From the NCBI GenBank assembly GCA_949825025.1, contig OX463786.1, positions 9,349,094 to 9,413,093 of the forward strand: a stretch of DNA of 64,000 nt. Reading direction: 5' to 3'. Below, piece by piece: positions 1 through 11,089 of this stretch (the stretch's first letter is position 1; every line of letters starts with the position of its first letter). This DNA comes from Siphlonurus alternatus (Eukaryota > Arthropoda > Insecta > Ephemeroptera > Siphlonuridae). The position numbers and the translations under genes are program-made. The notes beneath the pieces are model-generated. The model searched no databases. It saw nothing but the letters and a program-made list of their open reading frames with translations, and had not been told where the DNA came from.

Positions 1-1440
1 TGTAATGTTATGGAACAATGACCATATGGCCTACAATAAATAAATTATTCTACTTTACATAACAGTCATTACAGGTATTTGGTTACTATAATATACCCCT
101 TAAATACCATAATAATATAATTATTTGAGAAGAAATTTATAGTGCTTTAAAGGGAGTTAAAATGCTGAAAGTACACTGCGCCACACCTCCCACATAATTC
201 TTATTGTTTGGTTACTTCAACACTCCAACATGCAACATTGTCCCAGTATTTTTTACCTTAGCTGTACATACCGGGAAAGTGCAAACGCCACCTTTATTGA
301 TGCATGCAATGGCTTGTTGAAATTTTTTCGAAAGATTAAACAATGAATTTTCGAATCTTACCTATTTAATTGTTTCTTTTAAAACCATTCAGATGAGGTA
401 AAATTTATTATATATTATACTTTAGGTGTACATGAAATATTATATAATATTAATGAAATTTCAAATTAAAGGCTAAGGAAAGTATTAGAAAAACCGGACA
501 AAAGAATTTTTCCCCCAACATAATATTTCATTTTCACTTCACAGGTTTCTTTCTATTGTTAAAAATCAGACATATTACATAACAAAGAATAGAAAAGTCT
601 GTCTTAAAGCTACGGTGATTATATACTGATAGTAATTTTTTTTATTGTAATTCGTATTTTATACATTTTCATTGTGAAACCATTCATTTTTTTGTTGAAA
701 AAAAAAGATATCAGTTCATCAGCTCTGACATGAACATACTGTGTGGTCACTTTTCTGGATTTTCGCCAAAATTCATGGGAAAAAAATGTTAACGTTTCAT
801 TTTATATTCTTCACTTTTTGTTTCAAATTAGTGATGCATATAAAGCAAGTCTCGTTCAAAATATATTTTACTTAAAAAATATTATTTCATACAAAAAAAT
901 ATATAATACAATGCAAGTTAAAATTTTTTTTGGCATTTAAATAAAAAATACTTTTTGAAGGTTTTGATGTATGAGAAGAAAAAAAAAAAAATGTTTGTTA
1001 CCATAACCAAGATACTGCTGCATAATTATGCTAAAGGGGATATTTTTGAATGATTTTAGAATATATAGCAAGCAATGTTTATTGTGGTTTAAGAATAAAA
1101 AATGTAAGGCAAGTGTTAAGTAATGTGAATTTATGTCGATATAATACAACGTAGAATTATAGAAGAAATAATTTACTGTGCAACATGACCAGCATTTTTT
1201 TGGTCATTAAAAAATAAGTATAAAATAATGCCGGAATGTGAATTTTATTCTGAATACTTATTCCTACTAATAACAAATTAACAATATCTACAATATGCTT
1301 CTATTTTCTCCTGTTTTTATATAATTCAGCTAACAACTACAAGTATTTATGTTAATTACTCCTAAAAATTGAATATATTTGTTCCCATTCAGCATTAGTA
1401 CAGTGCATGACATTGTATGGTTCCTAGATATAAACGGAAG
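1..1440. other. AT-rich DNA, no gene seen
   Basis: No coding region, RNA gene or terminal-inverted-repeat element was recognised. The open frames here are short (65-70 codons), low in complexity, rich in F, I, K, L and Y codons, and match no protein family I know. Homopolymer A and T runs are common. Confidence 0.6.
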
Positions 1441-1469
1441 GATAAAAAAAAAATATATATAATATAGTG

Positions 1470-1549
1470 ATATTGTAGCGTATGAGTTGGTGGCGGTGTC
1501 TGTACAGTAAATTGCACAGACACCGCCACCAACTCATACGCTACAATAT
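1470..1549. repeat. Perfect short hairpin (34-bp arms)
   Basis: Arms 1470-1503 and 1516-1549 are perfect reverse complements around a 12-base loop. The arms are GC-richer than their surroundings. Short similar stretches (ending cggaagga) lie on both sides, which could be a degenerate target duplication. It is probably a tiny foldback MITE. A transcript would form a stem of miRNA-precursor size, but nothing shows that it is expressed. Confidence 0.8.
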
Positions 1550-1559
1550 ATACGGAAGG

Positions 1560-2490
1560 AAATAGGTAATACTATAATTACCACAATACATTTAACTGAG
1601 ATATTGAATTATATGACTAATTTATTGACAGTCTATATGATTAAATGGAGTATTTCACAACATAGAAAATAATTATTCACAAATAATGGAATGTAACATT
1701 ATTAAAGGTGTTAATTTTCTCAATTAATTATTTTATCATTATCAAGCATTTTCTAGCATTAAGGGGGCCGGTGGAGGAAGGGGTTATCCCACTGTGGCTA
1801 AATTCAATAAATTCCAATACTGAAGATTTCTAAAGTTTATTTTTTTCATTAATATACTCGTATATATTTTTTTAAATACGTGGATTGGTGCTAAAGAATT
1901 GTTACTCTTTTCAGAATTTTATCTTTTATATATTGTTCTCGCTTTAAAAATGTTCTGAGAAAAATTACTTTAAAATAGTCCCCAATCTATGTTAAAATAA
2001 TTTTGGAAAAGAGTGTGTATTCCATTTTATATCATAATCATTTTTATCAATCATTAAATGAAGAAAGATAAGAAATAAAACATAGGAATATTGTATAAAA
2101 TGGTTTGATACCATCATTTTTTTTATACTGTATGTCATAATGATAAATCGCACTCTCTTATAATTCTAGATAACATGCAGTAATGTCACAGTTATATTTA
2201 TTCTCCTGGCCAATATATCGTCATATCTCTGCTAAATGTAGTGGACTCACTTGAAATTTAATCTTAAAGAGGATATGACTGCATCGAGAGACGTGAGAAA
2301 AGTTGTATTGTGAAAAAAGGTTTCCTGATTATATCGGAAGAACATATTCAAGGTCTCGTGGGGAGTTCGTATTTCTACCGATGGTGGCGTATTTTATGTT
2401 TATTACCATGTATTTATATTTTAGAGTGTTTGTTTTGTAAGAAGTAATTTAGATTTTTTTATAACGAGAAGATACATAATTATAATACTA
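1560..2490. other. AT-rich DNA, no gene seen
   Basis: Nothing recognisable on either strand. The only GC-richer patch is a short stretch near 1760-1790. Confidence 0.5.
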
Positions 2491-2499
2491 GAAATTTAA

Positions 2500-2802
2500 A
2501 CTTCCTCTAAAAGGCAGCTATGGATCAAATGATCTTGTATTAAATTGTATAATAAGCTGCCACTATCATTAAATGATAATATATCTATGCATAAATTTAA
2601 GGATTTTAAATATGCTATAAAATTGTTTCCTATTAAGCATTCTTTTTATAGTGTAAATGAATATATTAATGCAAAAATTAAAGTGTTGTTATTAAGTGTT
2701 ATATTTTTAACTATTTTTAATGATGGGTCTTAACGATGCATGATACCACATTGTATATAATATGAGTGTATCTTGTAACTGGAATTCAATAAAATAAATA
2801 AT
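2500..2802 (+). pseudogene. 3' end of a degenerate non-LTR (LINE) retrotransposon
   Basis: The frame at 2545-2733 reads YNKLPLSL near its start and later HSFYSVNEYINAKI. This NKLP ... FK..LK ... FYSV.EY pattern is typical of the C-terminal tail of LINE reverse-transcriptase proteins of the Jockey/CR1 kind. A stop lies just upstream, and the preceding RT domains are absent, so the copy is 5'-truncated and dead. An AATAAA-rich tail follows at about 2788-2802. A similar tail is encoded on the minus strand near 53.2 kb. Clade assignment is uncertain. Confidence 0.55.
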
Positions 2803-2809
2803 TATATTT

Positions 2810-3860
2810 TTTTATTAGAAAAAATATTAAAATAAATATATCTATTGTAGTCAACAATTCGAAGCTATCATTTCTTTCTTCTATACGTCGTCACTGCATT
2901 CATGGTCACTTTATCGATTTTTGATGACCATCCACTCGATGGCCTGTTCACATGGATTTATGAACTGCCGACTACATTTTGAGGAAAAATTTTTAGATTA
3001 GTAAACTGTAAATCATGGCTAATGTTATTGTTAATTAATTTGACTAAATTGATATAATAATATAGGTAATTAACCTCTTCATATTTAATATGGTTATCGT
3101 CATTCCTGTAATATCATTGGTTAAAAAATTATAACGACTCTCCTTATTGGTGGAGGACGAGCCTAAAGTACTCCCGAAAATACACAAAAAAAAACGTTCA
3201 AACTTATGGGAAAAAAAGTCAAAATAAGAAATAACACTTTTTTCCAATCGTGTTATACAATATATACTCAAATTATTTTCTTTGTACCGTATTTTGTTTT
3301 GATTTTTTGTCCCCTGCATAATACAAAACACCTCAAAATTACCTCAACATCAAAACAAAATGTGAAGAAATGAATAAAATCACCTTTGAATAAATTGAAA
3401 ATATTGTAATTTATTTTCCAAATATTACGATATAAAATTTACATTATGAGGAAAGACACATGAATTTTGTTAAGGTTGGTAAGCCAACGTAAATTTATAT
3501 TGGACGTGAGGATTTTGGTTGTCAGTTCTCGATATTATAACTGAAAATATATAACAGAAAAAAAAAATTAATGAAATTTAAATAGACACGTGTTGAAATT
3601 GAGGTAAAACTAAAATGTAAAAAACTACTTCGATTTAAATATTATATAATTTCTTCTCGGGGAATTCAGCACATACCAAAATGATATTTATCAAAATTTA
3701 TAATTACGTATTTATTTAATTCAATTTTAATTGCTTTGCTCGTTAGTAAAAATTTAATTGTTTTTTTTTTTTTTTTTTGGTGATGTGTATGTTCTGTAGC
3801 TAGGAGTATTTAAAATAAAAAAAATCGTTTTTATAAATAATAAATTTCTTCTAAATTTAG
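2810..3860. other. AT-rich DNA, no gene seen
   Basis: No gene or element recognised. The stretch contains a 16-base poly-T near 3763-3778. The 12-mer acataccaaaat near 3672 recurs immediately right of the large palindrome (5829), possibly by chance. Confidence 0.5.
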
Positions 3861-4635
3861 AAATAAATAATGGGTTGGCTGCACGGCCGATTTTAAGTGG
3901 CGGAAACGAAAGAGGAGGTGCTGAAATGCAGGTGTGAATTTTATGCGAATTTTTTGAGCACTGTAACTTTGTATAAATGCAGTTTTAAAAGATGCATTTC
4001 ACCTGGAAGCCATCGCCTACCGCCTTTGACGTCATCGAAATGTCAGGTTCGGTTCACTATAGATATGCATACCTGTACTCACCTGCATAACAGGTAGCCA
4101 ATCAAAAACAATCTAGCCAAAATTCAAAATTTCAAATGCCTAGCCTGATCGAAGTGGATGAGTTTTAAAACTTAAAAAATGCACATTATTCCATGTACGC
4201 GTACTGTAAAAACACACTGGGAGATAAGTAATATTACAAACATACCTTTCATCATATTTAAATAATAGAAATTGTTTCTCAAATTGTTTCATTTTATTGA
4301 AGAGAAGATGCAATATCAAGTCCTTCCACCACACTCTCTTTTTAAATGATTGGCGCCGTTAGCAGCAATCAGGCAATGAAAATGTGTAAATTTATCATAC
4401 TGGACTCCTTCCGTATCTGCTGAATATCTATTGAATTATTATATTAAACCTAAAACTGAGTCTCTTTTCTTATCTACGAAGATAGTAGGATGCCGTAGGA
4501 TTCATATTTAACTTTATTAAGACCCTTGAATCATAATTTTTAAATGTCTTTTCAACCCCCTATTTGCTGCTGCTAAAACCATTAGTGGAATGATTGAAAA
4601 ATAAATACAGTTTTAATTTCGACTATCCTAGCATG

Positions 4636-4709
4636 GGCGTCTGTGGCCTAGTGGAAGTACACTTGTCATCCACGCAGAAGTTTTAGGTTCAAATCCCCTC
4701 GGGTCATTT
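4636..4709 (+). pseudogene. tRNA-like unit in left palindrome arm
   Basis: A box A match (tggcctagtgg, 4644-4654) is followed 42 bases later by a box B match (ggttcaaatcc, 4686-4696), the spacing found in tRNA genes. The acceptor stem does not pair and the T stem is weak, so it is not a functional tRNA. It is most likely the head of a tRNA-derived SINE carried inside the palindrome. RNA polymerase III initiation remains possible. Confidence 0.55.
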
Positions 4710-4983
4710 TATATTTTTAGTAGCACGAGGAAGTTTATTTCACATTTTTAATGCAGACGGGGTAAAATTGTTTTGTTTTTTATGATTTGTTATTAATTTT
4801 TCTATCATTGTATGACACGCTTTTTTTTTTTTTTTTTTTGCAAAGTTTTTGAAGTGCGTATTTATATGGAAAAGTGTGACTTATAATAATATAATATAAT
4901 TATATTGTAAGAAATAATAATATTATTTTACCCCGTCTGCATTAAAAATGTGAAATAAACTTCCTCGTGCTACTAAAAATATA

Positions 4984-5057
4984 AAATGACCCGAGGGGAT
5001 TTGAACCTAAAACTTCTGCGTGGATGACAAGTGTACTTCCACTAGGCCACAGACGCC
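4984..5057 (-). pseudogene. tRNA-like unit in right palindrome arm
   Basis: This is the exact mirror copy of the unit in the left arm, on the opposite strand. The two units therefore point towards each other across the spacer, and pol III transcripts from either would run into the opposite arm. Confidence 0.55.
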
Positions 5058-5829
5058 CATGCTAGGATAGTCGAAATTAAAACTGTATTTATTTTTCAAT
5101 CATTCCACTAATGGTTTTAGCAGCAGCAAATAGGGGGTTGAAAAGACATTTAAAAATTATGATTCAAGGGTCTTAATAAAGTTAAATATGAATCCTACGG
5201 CATCCTACTATCTTCGTAGATAAGAAAAGAGACTCAGTTTTAGGTTTAATATAATAATTCAATAGATATTCAGCAGATACGGAAGGAGTCCAGTATGATA
5301 AATTTACACATTTTCATTGCCTGATTGCTGCTAACGGCGCCAATCATTTAAAAAGAGAGTGTGGTGGAAGGACTTGATATTGCATCTTCTCTTCAATAAA
5401 ATGAAACAATTTGAGAAACAATTTCTATTATTTAAATATGATGAAAGGTATGTTTGTAATATTACTTATCTCCCAGTGTGTTTTTACAGTACGCGTACAT
5501 GGAATAATGTGCATTTTTTAAGTTTTAAAACTCATCCACTTCGATCAGGCTAGGCATTTGAAATTTTGAATTTTGGCTAGATTGTTTTTGATTGGCTACC
5601 TGTTATGCAGGTGAGTACAGGTATGCATATCTATAGTGAACCGAACCTGACATTTCGATGACGTCAAAGGCGGTAGGCGATGGCTTCCAGGTGAAATGCA
5701 TCTTTTAAAACTGCATTTATACAAAGTTACAGTGCTCAAAAAATTCGCATAAAATTCACACCTGCATTTCAGCACCTCCTCTTTCGTTTCCGCCACTTAA
5801 AATCGGCCGTGCAGCCAACCCATTATGAC

Positions 5830-6380
5830 ATACCAAAATTCCAATCAATGATAAAGAATTGTTAAAATAATATTCTATACATTATTGATATTTATTCGAC
5901 AAAAATAAGAAATATTTTTAATTATTTTTTTTATGACGTAACAATATAATTTGATGACAAAATTTCTGTTAAAATAACTTCGCTTTCTTTAATTTAAGTT
6001 AGTATAAACAAATAACGAGTCCTCTTTACGCCATTATTACAAACAATTCAACGTTATTGGGGCAGTGTCTGCGAGCATTGTTGGTTAACGTTATTTGGCT
6101 AGCCAGAGTTGGAACACTTACAGCAACAATTGTAACAATACCAACTCGAGTAAGTGGTACTTGTATAGACATGTTTCTATTTGTCATTTTCCATAAGATA
6201 GTAAACAAGTGGTTATTGTTTGAAGCTGAAAAACATTAACAACAATGTTTTGTTTTCCAATAGCGTATTATTGCATGAACACTCAGAAAAATATATATAA
6301 ATCGAGTACAGTTTGCTCATTTGAAAAATTTTGTATTAATGTATATCACGAATCCTGATAGCTCCCTGCAAGCAAGCGGG
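5830..6380. other. No gene recognised
   Basis: A GC-richer patch at about 6050-6180 is open for 60 codons on both strands. Neither translation matches a family I know and there is no supporting splice or start context, so I do not call a gene. Confidence 0.45.
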
Positions 6381-6385
6381 TAGAT

Positions 6386-6386
<1 letters not shown>

Positions 6387-6471
<85 letters not shown>
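6387..6471. repeat. (AG)n microsatellite
   Basis: About 42 uninterrupted AG units. On the minus strand it produces the Ser-Leu repeat in the open frame 6317-6595, which is not a protein gene. Confidence 0.97.
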
Positions 6472-6473
<2 letters not shown>

Positions 6474-6660
6474 TCGGAACTCTCAAGAAAGACCAATGCA
6501 AAAACAGTGATTGCAAAAGGAAGGAATTTGCTACTAGCACCAAGATCTGCACCGACGGCGGCTCCAGGCAGACTCACGCCCAGACCCTTCAGCACTCACC
6601 GTCGCGACCCTCCTAGTCACCGGGGCTTCGCAGCAAACAGCCGAAGCCACTCGCCTCTTT
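6472..6660 (-). other. Small GC-rich island beside the (AG)n tract
   Basis: This stretch is clearly GC-richer than its neighbours and contains CpGs. Read on the minus strand it holds two GTGAGT splice-donor-like sites, near 6600 and 6576, and a TATA-rich stretch lies upstream near 6680. It could be a promoter with a short first exon, or an unrecognised repeat body. A small hairpin (ggcttcg ... cgaagcc) lies near 6626-6650. No protein similarity is visible. Confidence 0.25.
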
Positions 6661-6664
6661 ATTA

Positions 6665-7425
6665 ACTGTTTACTGAATCTATTATATATTATCCTTAAAG
6701 AAATAACAGTATCGCAAATAAATAAACTGCATAAAAGGGGAAAAATAAAATATCATCATTGCAATATTACAGGCTAAATTAAATCATTCTAAACTATATT
6801 TAATTATAATAACTATACACTATACAGTATTAAAATAAAAATTATTTCTAAAAACTTTAATCTCTATATCAAAATAACTCCCTATTCCATTTATAATATA
6901 AAATTTTAGTTTATTTTGCACCATATATTTCCTTGTATATTTAAAATTGCTGTACTAATTTATTATACAAATTTTATTACAAAGGATTATGGTAAATAAA
7001 TAAAATTGAACAAGGCAATATTATAGTGTTATGTATAAATAAATAGACCTCTGAGTATAATAAAGGAAAATTGCATTTTATTTAGTTATTTATATACCTC
7101 CCTATACGCTATACGTGTTGTTTAATCATAATTTATATACATAATCTTTATTAATATAGAGTTAATCTAGCTTTATATAAACGAGAGTTGTGTTATTTAA
7201 AAATAGATTATCTATGTGAGAGCAGACAAAATTTATACACATGTAAAACATAATATGTTATAACTTTTTATAATACATTATTTGTAGGGATAATATATTG
7301 AGTATTGATTTTATTAAGAATAATTTTGTAATGTCAATAAAATGATTATTACTATCACAATTCTAATATTTGATTAATTAGAAGGAAACGCAATTTAAAA
7401 TAGTAATAAAATCCAATTAATTAAT
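6665..7425. other. Very AT-rich DNA, nothing seen
   Basis: No gene, RNA or inverted-repeat element recognised. Long runs of AT-only sequence. Confidence 0.55.
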
Positions 7426-7426
7426 A

Positions 7427-7705
7427 ATTGTAACTAAAAGACTACAGTTCAAATGTTTTAGAATTGCATGGGAAATAATGATGGAGGAAATTGCAATATT
7501 ATGTAAGAAGTAAGTAGTCTCAAACTCAGTTGTATAAAGATTGCTACAATTGTATGGAACGTATATAAGTACGGGAAAAAATTTGCACTGTACTAAGTCG
7601 CTATAAAATATCAAGGTTGGTAAATATTATGTTTGTAACTGAAGATGTTTGTTCAATTATTTTAAAAAAATGCATGGAAAATAATGACGGAAGAAAGATA
7701 GACAG
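7427..7705. repeat. Diverged tandem duplication, about 190-bp period
   Basis: A stretch from about 7427 to 7520 resembles one from about 7620 to 7705. Both contain ttgtaact, then ttcaa, then tgcatgg followed by aaataatga and gga-g-aaa in the same order. The copies differ at many sites and by indels. Neither copy encodes a recognisable protein. Confidence 0.4.
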
Positions 7706-7990
7706 TCATTTTTCAAGGAGACAAAAAAAAAAAACTTGTTTCTTACGTACATTTTGTATATCAAGAAATTGTCGTAACCAATTCTACATTGAATTTTCCA
7801 TGTAAGTAAAAAAACATTCCAATTAAATTTTGTTACTCTGATGTAACATACACTCAAAGAAAAAAAAAAGTGTACAGTCCTAGCTGATAAAAGTGGAACA
7901 CGTCACATGCTGGAGTGTTGAAATAAGCATCATCAGTTCACTCACTTGGATGATCTGACAACACTGCTGCATTTCAGGTGAGGTGACTCC

Positions 7991-8163
7991 CAGGTGCGGA
8001 TCCGGGGGGGGGGGGGGGGGGGGGCTGCAGCCCTCCCCCCTTCCCGAAATTTTGGATTTAACATGGACAATATAGGCACTTCCCCCACTGCAATTTTTTT
8101 TTTTTTTAACATTGGCCTTATGGAGGCAGCCTCCACCGAAATTTTTTTCTGGATCCGCGCCTG
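7991..8163. mobile_element. hAT-type MITE, CAGGCGCGGATCC family, copy 1
   Basis: The ends are caggtgcggatcc and ggatccgcgcctg, a 173-bp element. It is flanked by 8-bp near-duplicates gtgactcc (7983-7990) and gtgtctcc (8164-8171), as expected for hAT insertion. The inner sequence matches the copy at 26477-26641 in reverse orientation. A run of 21 G occupies 8004-8024. Confidence 0.85.
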
Positions 8164-8169
8164 GTGTCT

Positions 8170-8710
8170 CCTATATAAGTCTAAAAGCTCACAATAATTG
8201 ACATCATAAAGTTAGCAGCGAACCTGGTGGTATACAAGCTGAACTACATTCGCCTAGCGAGGTCCGTTATTATAAAAAATCATGTAGATGCTATGACAGC
8301 AGCCACAGCATAGATTTACAGAATTGACAACACCATAATTAGTTGTCAAATACTTTCAGACAAATATTAAAAAATAAACCAACTTAAAATTATTTAGTGG
8401 TGTCTTTCATATAAATTTTGTCAATTTTTTTATTCTCCTATATAATGGTAGTTATTGGCACTGCATTTTCAATACAAAGAACCAAAATTTCTGCGTACAG
8501 AGCCATCTATTGGTCTTTTATATACTCAATGACGCTGCGAGTAAACTGATGGTGCTCATACACTCCAGTATTGTCCTTTGACTGTCGAAGACTGCAGTTA
8601 ATAACTTAATATTTGCATTTTTTTTTCTATGATATTTGATAGAAGTAAATAATAACTAACAATATGTTATAGTATTGAGAATAGAATCATTTTTTAAATT
8701 AGTAAATAAT
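8170..8710. other. No gene seen
   Basis: Nothing recognisable on either strand in this intergenic or intronic-looking stretch. Confidence 0.45.
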
Positions 8711-8882
8711 TTGGGACATTCACGAAGCAATTTAACCTCCACTATAGCCTCGGTTTTCATCCCTGGTCTATTCCAGGGGCTAAACATGGTTGGTCCCTAT
8801 GGTTAGCCCTGGTTTAGCACCAGGTATAAAAATTGAGGCTATAATAAAGTGGGGGTTAAATTGCTTCGTGAATGTCCCCCAA
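8711..8882. mobile_element. Palindromic MITE, GGGGGACATTCAC family, copy 1
   Basis: Near-complete inverted repeat, from ttgggacattcacgaagc to gcttcgtgaatgtcccccaa. The arms carry the family's gcctc/ccctgg/tagcaccagg blocks. The copy is diverged relative to those at 34981, 44531, 45022 and 56258. No clean target duplication. Confidence 0.85.
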
Positions 8883-8889
8883 CGCCCCT

Positions 8890-9880
8890 AGCATTAGCCT
8901 AACGTCATACAAGGGGAATCCCAGAACAAATCCACCACTTTAATATTAAATGACAATTTATTCAGATTGAACGTATAATGTATATATTTAAACAAATTAC
9001 ATACACGAGAAAAGTTAAATTAAAATCCTTGAATAAGAATTTATTTTATAACTATGGTAAAGTTTATTAGTATTTCTATATTGATATACTTTAAATATAT
9101 TCAAAACACGAGTTGTGTAACTTGTTTATTTTCGTATTCTATATTATCTTGGCGTAGTAAAGTCATGATTTGACCCTGGGGAGAAAAAGATATGCCTTGG
9201 AAGTTAGGAAGCAACATAGTGTCTACCCTCACGTCTCTCAGAGGAGAGAGTGGATCTGTTTAGAACAGAAAATCTATACAAAATACAAAGCTTATTACAG
9301 TCTACCATGTAAATTCATGAAACAGTTTCTAAATGGTTATTATTCAGTACTTAATATAATGTTTACTTGAAAAGTATGTATTTTTAGTTTTGCATTTTAT
9401 CATTTTAGTTAGTAAAAATGTTTACATTGTTTTTATAATAAAAATATGTTTTAATTATTTGAAATAATATAATTTATCAATAATTTTTCTAAATAAATTA
9501 CAATTAATTTATTTATTTGTTTTATAAAAAAACAACAAATTTAATTTTGAACAAATTATTTAAAAATTAAAAAATAAATAAATTTTTGTGTCAAATTTCA
9601 GTAATGTGAATGGTCGTATTCATTTATGAAAGGATAAAAAAAATAAATTATACTCCCTCTATTACAGCATTATACAAATAAAAGAAAGTGCGATATATCA
9701 GAATATAGTTAAACATGCAAAATCGTTGTTAATTTAATAAGAAAATAGATTTAATAAATTATGTAGTTAATATTAGCTATCCACGCGGTTCATGAATTAT
9801 TATTTACAACATCCCACAACATGATTTAAGTACAATTACGTTTAGTAGGGACTTGGTTAATGAGAAACCTAGTTACCTTA
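8890..9880. other. AT-rich DNA, no gene seen
   Basis: The open frame at 9170-9370 (66 codons) has no recognisable similarity. Nothing else stands out. Confidence 0.5.
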
Positions 9881-9885
9881 ATTTT

Positions 9886-10060
9886 TTTTCGTGCTAATTT
9901 GCAAGTATTGCCGATTATCCTGAGTTTTCCATGGTTTCCTCAGTCAGCCAGGCAATTGCTGGGATGGGTTGCAATAGGCCATGGCCGCCTCGGCTTGGAA
10001 GGGACCCACAAAACCCTAAGTAATATGCTAGGTCGGGTTAAGTTAAATTCAGTCACTTGT
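9886..10060 (+). mobile_element. SINE fragment sharing the core of the 5S SINEs
   Basis: The segment contains tttccatggtttcctcagtc, then ggcaattgctgggatgg, then gccatggccgcctc, in the same order as the core of the SINEs at 55107 and 62249. The 5' head differs or is lost and the 3' tail differs. It probably belongs to a different SINE family that shares this core module. Confidence 0.55.
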
Positions 10061-10064
10061 GACC

Positions 10065-10195
10065 AGGGGGGTCTTCAAATAACACAAATTACAACAATCC
10101 TAAAATTAGGACAGTCTTAGTGTATTCTTTATTGTTGCGCTAAGACAGTCTTAGGTTACGTTTAGGTTAAGTGGTGTTATTTGAAGACCCCCCAG
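10065..10195. mobile_element. Palindromic MITE, CTGGGGGGTCTTC ends
   Basis: Ends ggggggtcttcaaataacac and gtgttatttgaagacccccc are perfect reverse complements. Inner blocks gacagtctta and taagacagtc also pair. It lies at the 3' side of the SINE fragment. No other copy was found in the window. Confidence 0.8.
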
Positions 10196-10199
10196 AACT

Positions 10200-11000
10200 C
10201 TAATAACAGGGTTCACTTAAAAAAAAATGTTTAGGCTGCATCGCAATACAAGGGATTTCGCTGACGTCATCATGGCGGGATAGAATGCACATATTATAAA
10301 CAAAGTGTGTAATTAATTTTTTACTTAACTAAAAAAATAAAATAAAAAAATCAGGTTTAAATACTGTGAGAATATAGAATGCATAGAAAAAATATCGCCA
10401 CTAAAGAACTAGCTGTCAAATGTATTTTATTAATTTATTTATTTTTTTCATTGCTCCAATGTTTATTAATGCAATCTTGTCCACCGCTTTTCTCTTTTAC
10501 TCTCCCTCAAGCAGGTAACTAATTACATTGTATCACCCCTCACTCGTCTCACGTAAACATAAACAGCAATAAACTCTATAAAATATCATCCATTATATAA
10601 ATCCACCAGGTTATATACGTATTACATTGTATAGAGAAGGAAGGAATGATGTTACAAGGCCTTTATCCCTATGACGTAACCTGCTCTATGTTAAAAAATT
10701 TGTTTTAAATTACAATAATATGATCTGATTAGTCATTAAATTAAGGTTAACATTATGATTATGTAACCAAACACAATAAAATCAGCTTTAGTTTATCCAG
10801 TTGAAAATATTCTGGGAATTTTGTCATATTATCGATCTGAGAGGGAGATTTTACCTTTGAAATTTGTCATTTGTGATCATAACCGTCTCATCTCCGGCTT
10901 GGCGTCATTAGCAGGGGGTTGCAGATGGCACCACCGTCGCCAGCACAAAAGAATGTCGCTAATGGCTCTTATGATATGTCTCTTGTAATAATGTAATTGC
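10200..11000. other. No gene seen
   Basis: One TGACGTCA octamer lies at 10262-10269. No coding or transposon structure was recognised. Confidence 0.45.
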
Positions 11001-11003
<3 letters not shown>

Positions 11004-11057
<54 letters not shown>

Positions 11058-11085
11058 AATCTCTCTCTCTCTCCCTTTCCTCCTA
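11004..11085. repeat. (CT)n microsatellite
   Basis: CT repeats run to about 11056, are broken by aaat, and continue to about 11085. Confidence 0.95.
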
Positions 11086-11089
11086 CTCA

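Larger units (their letters stand above)
3867..5826. mobile_element. Giant foldback element (902-bp perfect arms)
   Basis: Left arm 3867-4768 and right arm 4925-5826 are reverse complements. Every position pair sums to 9693, so there are no indels, and I found no mismatch on reading both arms. A 156-bp AT-rich unique spacer (4769-4924) separates them. The match stops sharply at both outer ends, which argues against a simple fold-back sequencing read. No transposase is visible, and the 64- and 66-codon frames in each arm are mirror copies that match nothing I know. Each arm carries a tRNA-like unit and one TGACGTCA. It could be a non-autonomous foldback transposon or a recent inverted duplication. 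No clear target duplication was found. Confidence 0.85.

Noticed and set aside
4636..4709. Functional tRNA gene
   Set aside because: Box A and box B are good, but the acceptor stem does not pair and no anticodon arm of canonical form can be drawn.
3897..5796. Identical 66- and 64-codon frames in two places
   Set aside because: They are mirror images within the large palindrome, with no codon bias, domain or start context. They are useful only as proof of arm identity.
6317..6595. 92-codon minus-strand frame with Ser-Leu repeats
   Set aside because: The repeat is a translation of the (AG)n microsatellite. Only the island upstream deserves attention.
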